Assembly (NCBI GenBank): GCA_030672255.1
Contig: DAOVGU010000132.1
Location: 1 to 27,779, forward strand
DNA length: 27,779 nt
Direction: 5' to 3'
Origin: a bacterium
Lineage (GTDB): Bacteria > Ratteibacteria > UBA8468
Positions 6,913 to 13,535 of this stretch are shown piece by piece (the stretch's first letter is position 1; the number at the start of each line of letters is the position of its first letter). The position numbers were made by a program, and so were the translations under genes. The notes under the pieces were generated by a model. The model saw nothing but the letters and a program-made list of their open reading frames with translations. It was not told the DNA's origin and ran no database searches.

Positions 6913-6940
6913 AGTCCTCGCTTCGAATCCGTGAGGTTCT
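6913..6940 (+). repeat. Degenerate copy of a tRNA 3' end (att-like remnant)
   Basis: AGTCCTCGCTTCGAATCC and the following ten bases match the T-arm and 3' end of tRNA-Thr (6386-6414) at about 24 of 28 positions, including TTCGAATCC and GAGGT. No rest of a tRNA can be folded upstream. It bounds the toxin-antitoxin islet on the side opposite tRNA-Thr. Confidence 0.5.
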
Positions 6941-6968
6941 TTGATTTTTCCATTTTTTATGGTAATAT
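6941..6968 (+). promoter_or_regulatory. Possible promoter of the tRNA-Tyr/tRNA-Gly genes
   Basis: TTGATT (6941-6946) is followed after 16 bases by TAATAT (6963-6968), about ten bases before tRNA-Tyr. The -10 is a poor match, so this is tentative. The same promoter could read on into the trigger factor gene, 20 bases after tRNA-Gly. Confidence 0.35.
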
Positions 6969-6978
6969 ATTTTAGTTA

Positions 6979-7060
6979 GGGTAGGTACCGAAACGGTTAA
7001 ACGGAGCAGACTGTAAATCTGCCGGCGATGCCTTTGGAGGTTCGAATCCTCCCCTGCCCA
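6979..7060 (+). tRNA. tRNA-Tyr (anticodon GUA)
   Basis: Acceptor GGGTAGG pairs with CCTGCCC and the discriminator is A. The stem GCAGA/TCTGC encloses CTGTAAA (anticodon GTA). A long variable arm is present, as in bacterial tRNA-Tyr, and the T-arm is GGAGG/CCTCC. CCA is not encoded. Confidence 0.95.
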
Positions 7061-7062
7061 CT

Positions 7063-7133
7063 GCGGGCGTAGTTCAGTGGTAGAACGTCAGCCCTCCAAG
7101 CTGATCATGTGAGTTCGATTCTCATCGCCCGCT
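7063..7133 (+). tRNA. tRNA-Gly (anticodon UCC) with C33
   Basis: Acceptor GCGGGCG pairs with CGCCCGC and the discriminator is T. The anticodon stem TCAGC/GCTGA encloses the seven-base loop CCTCCAA, so the anticodon is TCC but position 33 is C rather than T. The rest of the molecule looks normal. The gene lies two bases after tRNA-Tyr and 19 bases before the trigger factor gene. Confidence 0.9.
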
Positions 7134-7152
7134 CGCATAATATAAAAGGTAA

Positions 7153-8121
7153 ATGAAAGTAGAGATGAAGGAGTTGAAAGGGTGCGGAAGGGAGTTGAGG
7201 GTAGAGGTTGAGAAGGAAAGGGTAGAAAAGGAATTTAAGGGCCTCTATTCTGATTTGGAAAGAAAGGCAAAAATTCCTGGATTCCGTCCGGGAAAGGCTC
7301 CAAAAAATATAATCAAAACCCATTTTGGCGAAGATGTCAAGAAAGAGGTTCTTGGCAGATTAATTACCTCCTCCTGTAATGAGGTGCTCAAGGAGAAGAA
7401 CCTTTCCTCAGTTATTGCGCCCATAATTTCGGAGATAGAGTTAGAAGAGGAGGAAAATCTCAAATACAAAGTCTATATAGAGATAATGCCTGGAGTGACA
7501 CTGGGTCTTTATAGCGGACTGACTATTCAGAAAGAAAAAAAGGAAGTGAGGGAAAAGGAGGTGGAGGAGGCTTTAGCGAAGGGGAGGAAATCTTTTCTAG
7601 CCAAAAGCCCAATAGAGGAGGAAAAGCAGAGAGAAAAGATTAGGGAAAATCTGGAGTTGAAGTTGGCTTTGGAAGAGATGAGAGAAGAAAAGGAGCAACT
7701 GTTAAGTCAACTGGAGGAAAATAGTAGTTTTGAGGTACCGACTACATTAGTTAAAAGAAGGCTCTCAGAGCTTCTCTCTGCGCACCTTTCAAGTATAGAT
7801 TTAAAAGAAAAAAGTAAAGAAGAAAGAGAGGAGATAATAAAGGGTTTAACCGAGAGGTTAAGACCGCAAGCATACCGGGATATAAAAATCCTATTTATTT
7901 TGAATGAGATTGCCAAGAAAGAAAAGATAGAGGTAACGGAAGATGAGGCAGAAGAGAGAAGAAGGCAAATTGCTCAATTAAGCCAGGAGAAAATAGAGGA
8001 AGATTCTGAAAAGAAGGAGGAGATAAGAGAGCAATTAAGACAGGAAAAGACGCTTGAATTTGTGCGGGGAAGAGCCAAAATTCTCTGGAAACCGGAGAAA
8101 AAGGTTGTTTTAGCAAAGTGA
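7153..8121 (+). CDS. tig: Trigger factor lacking the PPIase domain
   Basis: This is the ribosome-bound chaperone that meets nascent chains. The N-terminal ribosome-binding domain (residues 1-120) has the signature GFRPGKAP at 43-50 that docks on protein L23. The alpha-helical C-terminal chaperone domain runs from about 155 to 322 and is rich in Lys and Glu. Between them only about 25 residues remain (VREKEVEEALAKGRKSFLAK), where most relatives have an FKBP-type prolyl isomerase domain of about 90-100 residues. Hence the length is 322 rather than about 430. AAAGG lies just before the ATG. The TGA stop is the first part of a palindromic repeat. Downstream, clpP and lon follow the usual tig-clpP order but with two extra genes in between. 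Confidence 0.9.
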   Translation: MKVEMKELKGCGRELRVEVEKERVEKEFKGLYSDLERKAKIPGFRPGKAPKNIIKTHFGEDVKKEVLGRLITSSCNEVLKEKNLSSVIAPIISEIELEEEENLKYKVYIEIMPGVTLGLYSGLTIQKEKKEVREKEVEEALAKGRKSFLAKSPIEEEKQREKIRENLELKLALEEMREEKEQLLSQLEENSSFEVPTTLVKRRLSELLSAHLSSIDLKEKSKEEREEIIKGLTERLRPQAYRDIKILFILNEIAKKEKIEVTEDEAEERRRQIAQLSQEKIEEDSEKKEEIREQLRQEKTLEFVRGRAKILWKPEKKVVLAK

Positions 8122-8217
8122 CACGAAGTGTCATTCCTGCCCCTGCTTACTGACTGCAGGGGTAAACTTAGCAGGAATCCAAAGATAGATTCCCGCTTGC
8201 TCATTGCGGGAATGACA
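8119..8217. repeat. Dispersed palindromic repeat, GTCATTCC...GGAATGAC type
   Basis: It begins with TGACACGAAGTGTCA, overlapping the tig stop. It contains nested palindromes (CCCCTGC/GCAGGGG and ATTCCCGC/GCGGGAAT) and ends GGGAATGAC. The same ends recur at 17145, 24147 and 26717. The AGGAGGG directly after it (8217-8223) is the likely ribosome binding site of the next gene. Confidence 0.7.
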
Positions 8218-8235
8218 GGAGGGAGTGTTTATACT

Positions 8236-11010
8236 ATGTATCAAAAAATACTGGAAACTATTGAGCAGGAGATCGATTTAGAAAATTTAAAGCGAACAAG
8301 CAATCAGATAAACAATTACGAGAGGAGTTTCTCCTATAGAGGTTTCCATAAATCTGCCTCCTTTTGTTTTAATAAATTCAGGGAATCGGGGATTTCCGAG
8401 GCTAAAAAGATTTCTCTTCCCTCTGATGGAAAGACAGCCTATCTCGACCATATTATGCCCGAGGCCTGGGAGATTCAGGATGCGAGCTTAAAGCTCGTTG
8501 AGCCAGAGGTTCCTGAGCCGATTTTAGCCGACCATAAAAAGGAACTACTCTGTGTTGCCAATAGGTGCGCTCGGACACCAAAGAATGGAATAATTGCGGA
8601 AGTAGTAACGAAAGAGGAGATGAAAAATGGAGCGGATATAAAAGGGAGGGTAGTCTTTATTCAGGATGCTCATCCCAAGACAATAAGGCCGGAAGTGATC
8701 GAAAGAAAGGGAATTGGGATTATCTCCTCCTATTCTGAAGGCTACTTGGACCTTCCCGATGGCACCTGGTGGATAAATGGATGGGGTGGAGGACCAGGAT
8801 GGTACCATACCAAGGAGGATAAAAAAATCTTTTGCTTTTCCCTGACACCGCGCAAGGGGAATTACTTAGCAGAACTACTCAGAAGAGGCAGGGTAAGGGT
8901 AAAGGCCCTGGTAAAAAGTAAGATTTATGATGGCTCTATTGATACAATCAATGCTCTTCTTCCGGGCCAAAAGGATGAGGAGATTTTACTTTTAGCCCAC
9001 CTCTATGAGCCATTCCTCAATGATGATGCTATCGGAGGAGCCGCTTTAATTGAGATCGCCCGACTATTAAGTAACCTGATAAAAGATGGGAAACTATCTC
9101 CTTTAAAAAGGGGCATAAGGTTTTTAATCTCTCAGGAAAGGTATGGCTTTGCGCAATTTTTTCAGGAGAAAGAAAGGAGAGAAAAAATCCTTGCGGCGAT
9201 AAATATGGATGCGATCTCCTGCGATTATCGAAAGACAGGCAAACCAATTAATGTAAGGATAAATTCTGCAAGTTGCCCCTTTTTCGGAGATTTGCTCCTG
9301 CAGAATATGGTAAAGCGGGCCCTTTCTTCTTATCCTTATAGAATAGAGAGAGGGAACTTCTCCGATGATACATTTATGGCAGACAACACCATTGGGATTC
9401 CTGTTAATTGGCTCTGGATAGACCCGGGGAAATATCACCATAACTCTTCAGATTCCTTTGATGTGATTACCGATTGGAATTTATCCAAAAGAATAATCGC
9501 TCTTGTCGCCACCTATGCCTATTTTTTAGCTTCAATGGGTAAAAAAGAAATTACCTATTTAAAGAGTCTTCTTTTAATCGAAGCAAAGATAAATATTTTG
9601 GAGGAAGGTGAAGGATTAATAAATAATATTGCCGAGAATAAAATCGACCGGGAGGAGGCTATCGGGAAATTGAATTTTCTCTCTTCCTGGCAAAAAGAAG
9701 GCCTTATTTCCTTAAAGAGGTTAAACCCGCAGGAGAAAACGAAGGATTTAGAGGAGGAGATAGAAAAAACAACTGAAGAAGAGAAGCTTCAGTGTGGACT
9801 TTGTAGGGGTCGGATTTATCCGACCCGCGGGCTTGATAAACCTGTTCTTGGCAGTCCCGTATTAAATACGGGACAGGAATCAAGCCCCTACAGAGGAAAT
9901 TCCTATACAATCGAGTTAACCAGAAGGGAGAGAATCGCCGAAAATATCATTATCGAGAGAAAAGGGGTTGGTTTCCCTTTCTCTTTAGTTAGGGTGCCTT
10001 TTGAGAAAAGGAGAAATAAACCTGAAGCAGCAGACGAAGCGCTGAATTGGGCAGATGGGAAGAGGGATTTACTAGAAATCTTTAGGCTGCTGAATTATGA
10101 ATTAGGGGAGAAATTAAGCGAAAATAAAATCACAGACCTAATAAGGTACTTCGGCTTTTTAGATAGGTATGGCTATATAAAGGTTCATTATAAGGTTAAA
10201 TTAAAAAAAGAGGATATTAAAAAAGGTTTGAGGAAATTGGGCATTAAGAAGGGCGACAAACTTATGGTGCATTCTTCCTTATTAAGTCTTGGCTATGTGG
10301 AAGGGGGAGCAACCATGGTCTGTAAAGCCTTAATGGAAACGATCAGCGAAAAAGGGATTCTGATGATGCCTACCTTTAACCATGGTGCTCCATTTCAGAA
10401 AGGAGGTCCTGGCTACTATAGTCCGAGAGAGACACCAACAATCAACGGGATAGTGCCGGATACATTCTGGAGGATGAAAGGGGTTTATCGCAGTTTAAAT
10501 CCCACCCACCCTTTCGCGGCCTGGGGAGAAAAAGCAAAAGGATATGTTAAAAACCACCATAAGGTCACCACTATGGGAGAAGGCTCCCCCCTTCATTTAT
10601 TGGAAAAAAATAATGGGAAGATTCTTCTCCTCGGGGTAGATTATCATCCTAACACCTTTCATCATACGGTGGAGATGACAAATGATGTTCCCTGTTTGGG
10701 GAAAAGGACAAGGGAATATCCGGTGAAGCTACCGAATGGAAAGCTAGTCAAGCTACGCACCTGGAGCTGGCGGGAGAAGAGTTGTCCGATAAACGATAGC
10801 GTGGAATATGCTGAAGTAATGATAAAAAATGGATTAGAAAAACGAATAAGGCTGGGAACTGGCGAAGCGATACTTTTTAAGATGAGTGATTGCAGGAAGG
10901 TAATCGAGGGGTTATTAAAAAAGGGAATAAAGGGTTTTCCCTGTTGTAAAGGCTGCAAAATACAACCCAAAATATATCCGGAGACGGTAAAGTCTGATCT
11001 AAATATATAG
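8236..11010 (+). CDS. Fusion of M28-like (DUF4910-type) peptidase and AAC(3)-fold N-acetyltransferase
   Basis: The 924-residue protein has two enzymes in one frame. Residues about 1-500 resemble M28/DUF4910 zinc aminopeptidases: a PA-like insert (VVFIQDAHPKTIRPEVIE), then candidate metal ligands H255 in AHLYEP, D264 in NDDAIGGAA, E301 in ISQERYG, D325 in INMDAIS and H401/H402 in YHHNSSD. A winged-helix-like segment (ADEALNWADGKRDLLEIFRL) follows at about 590-650. Residues 655-920 match the aminoglycoside 3-N-acetyltransferase fold: KKGDKLMVHSSLLSLG, LMMPTFNHG, SLNPTHPFAAWG (H758) and LGVDYHPNTFHHTVEM. The acyl acceptor cannot be told; drug resistance should not be assumed. I choose ATG 8236 because the 36 codons upstream are repeat DNA and AGGAGGG lies at 8217-8223. 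A 91-base palindromic element (9802-9892) sits in frame between the peptidase and winged-helix parts. Confidence 0.78.
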   Translation: MYQKILETIEQEIDLENLKRTSNQINNYERSFSYRGFHKSASFCFNKFRESGISEAKKISLPSDGKTAYLDHIMPEAWEIQDASLKLVEPEVPEPILADHKKELLCVANRCARTPKNGIIAEVVTKEEMKNGADIKGRVVFIQDAHPKTIRPEVIERKGIGIISSYSEGYLDLPDGTWWINGWGGGPGWYHTKEDKKIFCFSLTPRKGNYLAELLRRGRVRVKALVKSKIYDGSIDTINALLPGQKDEEILLLAHLYEPFLNDDAIGGAALIEIARLLSNLIKDGKLSPLKRGIRFLISQERYGFAQFFQEKERREKILAAINMDAISCDYRKTGKPINVRINSASCPFFGDLLLQNMVKRALSSYPYRIERGNFSDDTFMADNTIGIPVNWLWIDPGKYHHNSSDSFDVITDWNLSKRIIALVATYAYFLASMGKKEITYLKSLLLIEAKINILEEGEGLINNIAENKIDREEAIGKLNFLSSWQKEGLISLKRLNPQEKTKDLEEEIEKTTEEEKLQCGLCRGRIYPTRGLDKPVLGSPVLNTGQESSPYRGNSYTIELTRRERIAENIIIERKGVGFPFSLVRVPFEKRRNKPEAADEALNWADGKRDLLEIFRLLNYELGEKLSENKITDLIRYFGFLDRYGYIKVHYKVKLKKEDIKKGLRKLGIKKGDKLMVHSSLLSLGYVEGGATMVCKALMETISEKGILMMPTFNHGAPFQKGGPGYYSPRETPTINGIVPDTFWRMKGVYRSLNPTHPFAAWGEKAKGYVKNHHKVTTMGEGSPLHLLEKNNGKILLLGVDYHPNTFHHTVEMTNDVPCLGKRTREYPVKLPNGKLVKLRTWSWREKSCPINDSVEYAEVMIKNGLEKRIRLGTGEAILFKMSDCRKVIEGLLKKGIKGFPCCKGCKIQPKIYPETVKSDLNI
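9802..9892. mobile_element. 91-bp palindromic element inserted in frame in the fusion gene
   Basis: The ends are perfect 8-base inverted repeats TGTAGGGG (9802-9809) and CCCCTACA (9885-9892). Inside are a GTAG-foot hairpin (stem GGGTCGGA/TCCGACCC, loop TTTA), a second hairpin (GTCCCGTAT/ATACGGGAC) and an outer stem GGGCTTGAT (9829-9837) with ATCAAGCCC (9879-9887). It is translated as about 30 residues without a stop. Confidence 0.75.
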
Positions 11011-11011
11011 A

Positions 11012-12913
11012 ATGGAAAAGAGATTTCCCCGAATGTTACAAAGATATACAGAGAGACTGCTTGATAGCTTTGAGCAAAAAAGAAGAGAAAGGTTTCAACA
11101 AATAAAAACGAGACAGGAGATGGAATCTTTTGTAAAAAAGTCCAGAAAAGATATTAGAGATATCTATTCTTTACCCAAAGAGAAAACAGCCCTTAATGCT
11201 CGTATAACCGGAAAAATCAAGTGTAAAGGTTATATGATAGAAAAAATTATATTTGAAAGTAGGCCTAATTTTTTAGTTACCGCAAACCTTTATATCCCTT
11301 ATGGCCAAGGGCCTTTTCCTGGGGTTATAGGATGCTGTGGTCATGCAAATGAAGGGAAAAATGGATACCAAGCCTTTTCGGCAGGGTTAGCCAAAAAAGG
11401 GTTTATGGTATTAATCTATGACCCGATCGGCCAGGGGGAACGTTTTCAGTATGACAAGAGGATTGTCCCTGGTTGTGTAGAGGAGCATATCACGATTGCT
11501 AACCAGCAGTATATGTTAGGCGAATTCTTTGGAAGTTGGAGAGCATGGGATGGAATTAGAGCCTTTGATTATCTTTTGCAACGGGAGGAAATTGATGCTT
11601 CCCGCATCGGAGTCACCGGTAATTCTGGTGGTGGAACAATGACAACTATTCTTGCCGCTCTGGAAGATAGATTTAGTATGGCAGCCCCCTCCTGCTTTAT
11701 TACCACTTATAGACATAATTTACAGAATGAACTGCCTGCTGACTCAGAGCAGACTCCTCCTAACATTATCAAGGCTGGGTATGAAATGTATGATCATCTT
11801 ACCGCCTTTGCCCCCAAACCCCTTGTTATTCTTACTAAAGAGGATGATTATTTTGATCAACGGGGCTCCCGGGAAGCCTTTGGTTATCTTAAAAAAGTAT
11901 ATGAACTTTTGGGTAAACCCAATAATATCAAAATGATTACTGGTTCTGGAGGGCACGGTTATTCCCAGGACCTTCGGGAAGCAATGTATTCATTCTTCTG
12001 CAATCATAGCGGAATAGATGATGAAGGAAAAGAACATAATATAAAAATTCATAAGCCACAGGAGCTGTGGGCAACAAAAAAGGGACAGGTTGTAAAGGAA
12101 GGAAGCAAAAGAGTGGTTAGCTTTAGCCGCGAAAAACTTAAAGAGGCAGAAAGGAGAAGGAAAGGTTTTTCTCCCATTATCTTGAAGAGGAAACTTTCTC
12201 TTCCCCCATTTCCAAAACTCCCACCTTCCTATAGAATCTTAAGACCAATCAACGGATATTCTCGGATTGCGGTTGAGACAGAAAAGGAGGTGTTTGCCAT
12301 TTTAAAATATCCGGCTAAGGAAGGGATAACATTTCATTTGCCAAGAAGCAAAGAGGCAATTCTCTATCTTCCTCACATCTCTTCCGAAGATGATTATCGG
12401 AAGGAGTCTCTTTTAAAAAAACTCCTTAAAGATAAAAGACAAGTTTTTGCTATCGATACCCGAGGAATAGGAGAATCGGCCTCCAAAACTTGCAGCGATA
12501 AAGCGGATTTCTTTTCCATGTATGAAAGCGAATTTTTCTATGCCTCCTATAGCATAATGTGTGGCCTTCCTTTAGCCGGCCAAAGAACTTTTGATGTCTT
12601 AAGGGTAATTCAACTTTTAAAATCTGTTGGTTATTGCTCCTTTGAAGTTGTCGGCCGTGGTCTTGGAGGGTTAATTGCGCTTTATACCGCCTGTTTAGAG
12701 AAAAGAATTAAGAAGGTTATCGTCAAAAATTGCCTTAACTCTTTTGCCGAAATAGTAAATTCAGACCTCCATAAATGGCCACTTTCCATTTTATTACCTG
12801 ATCTCTTGTTAAATTTTGACATACCTGATATAGTAATCTATCTTAGAAAAAGAAAACAGAGGGTAAGGGTTTTGGAACCTTGGAATGCAGTTTTACGTGG
12901 GCTTAAAGGTTAA
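11012..12913 (+). CDS. Two-domain alpha/beta hydrolase, acetylxylan-esterase-like; second domain probably inactive
   Basis: Of 633 residues, about 60-340 form a serine hydrolase related to AXE1/dipeptidyl-type esterases: PFPGVIGCCGHANEGK (oxyanion region), VLIYDPIGQGERFQ, nucleophile S205 in GVTGNSGGGT, acid D278 or D279 in TKEDDYFD, and H315 in SGGHGYSQ. A second alpha/beta-hydrolase-like unit (about 400-630) has VFAIDTRGIGES and VVGRGLGGLIALYT, in which the nucleophile elbow has glycine (G550) in place of serine. It is therefore probably structural or substrate-binding. There is no signal peptide, so it acts in the cytoplasm. The ATG follows the fusion gene stop after one base, suggesting one operon and perhaps a shared pathway (de-esterification, peptide cleavage, acetyl transfer). 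The substrate is unknown. Confidence 0.8.
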   Translation: MEKRFPRMLQRYTERLLDSFEQKRRERFQQIKTRQEMESFVKKSRKDIRDIYSLPKEKTALNARITGKIKCKGYMIEKIIFESRPNFLVTANLYIPYGQGPFPGVIGCCGHANEGKNGYQAFSAGLAKKGFMVLIYDPIGQGERFQYDKRIVPGCVEEHITIANQQYMLGEFFGSWRAWDGIRAFDYLLQREEIDASRIGVTGNSGGGTMTTILAALEDRFSMAAPSCFITTYRHNLQNELPADSEQTPPNIIKAGYEMYDHLTAFAPKPLVILTKEDDYFDQRGSREAFGYLKKVYELLGKPNNIKMITGSGGHGYSQDLREAMYSFFCNHSGIDDEGKEHNIKIHKPQELWATKKGQVVKEGSKRVVSFSREKLKEAERRRKGFSPIILKRKLSLPPFPKLPPSYRILRPINGYSRIAVETEKEVFAILKYPAKEGITFHLPRSKEAILYLPHISSEDDYRKESLLKKLLKDKRQVFAIDTRGIGESASKTCSDKADFFSMYESEFFYASYSIMCGLPLAGQRTFDVLRVIQLLKSVGYCSFEVVGRGLGGLIALYTACLEKRIKKVIVKNCLNSFAEIVNSDLHKWPLSILLPDLLLNFDIPDIVIYLRKRKQRVRVLEPWNAVLRGLKG

Positions 12914-12944
12914 TGGAGAAAGCAAATAAGTGAAGGAGGGGATG

Positions 12945-13535
12945 ATGAAAAGTCAATTGATTCCTTATGTGATTGAGACAACAACAAGAGGGGAGAGAGC
13001 GTATGATATCTATTCAAGGTTATTGAAGGATAGGATTGTCTTTATTGGTTTAGCCATTGACGATGCGGTTGCCAATGTTGCTGTGGCTCAACTGCTTTTC
13101 TTGCAGATGGAGGATGAAAAAAAGGATATTAGCCTCTATCTCAACTCTCCCGGGGGCTCGGTTACCGCCGGTTTGGCAATCTATGATACGATACAGTTTG
13201 TTAAGTGCGATGTCGCTACCTACTGTATCGGTCAGGCCTCCAGCATGGCCGCGGTGCTTTTGGCCGGGGGTAAAAAGAGGAAGCGCTATATCCTGCCATC
13301 GGCGCGGGTTCTTATCCATCAGCCTTGGGGCGCTACTCAGGGAGCAACTACCGATATCTCCATTCAGACCAAGGAGATGCTAAGACTCCGAGACCATGTG
13401 AATAGAATCCTGGTTAAGCATACGGGACAACCTCTGGAAAAGATTGAAAAGGATACCGACCGGGACTTCTTTATGCCCGCGGCCGAGGCCGTGAAGTATG
13501 GGATTGTTGATGAAGTATTAGAGGAGGCTCGGTAG
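12945..13535 (+). CDS. clpP: ATP-dependent Clp protease proteolytic subunit
   Basis: The 196-residue serine protease has the full triad: S100 in GQASSMAA, H125 in LIHQPWG and D174 in TDRDFFM. It also has the NSPGGSVTAG loop that forms the oxyanion hole. It assembles into two heptameric rings and needs an ATPase partner such as ClpX or ClpA/ClpC for unfolded substrates. AGGAGG (12934-12939) favours the ATG at 12945 over ATG 12942 or GTG 12930. Usually clpX follows clpP; here lon follows directly with a one-base overlap, so the ATPase must be encoded elsewhere. Confidence 0.95.
   Translation: MKSQLIPYVIETTTRGERAYDIYSRLLKDRIVFIGLAIDDAVANVAVAQLLFLQMEDEKKDISLYLNSPGGSVTAGLAIYDTIQFVKCDVATYCIGQASSMAAVLLAGGKKRKRYILPSARVLIHQPWGATQGATTDISIQTKEMLRLRDHVNRILVKHTGQPLEKIEKDTDRDFFMPAAEAVKYGIVDEVLEEAR

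Noticed and set aside
6913..6940. A fourth tRNA gene
   Set aside because: Only a T-arm-like segment is present; no acceptor, D-arm or anticodon stem can be folded upstream.
8128..8235. Upstream start of the peptidase fusion
   Set aside because: The 36 extra codons are translated repeat DNA and there is no ribosome binding site at 8128.
10200..11010. Aminoglycoside resistance gene
   Set aside because: The domain has the AAC(3) fold, but many relatives acylate other amines, and fusion with a peptidase argues for a metabolic role. Resistance cannot be claimed from sequence.
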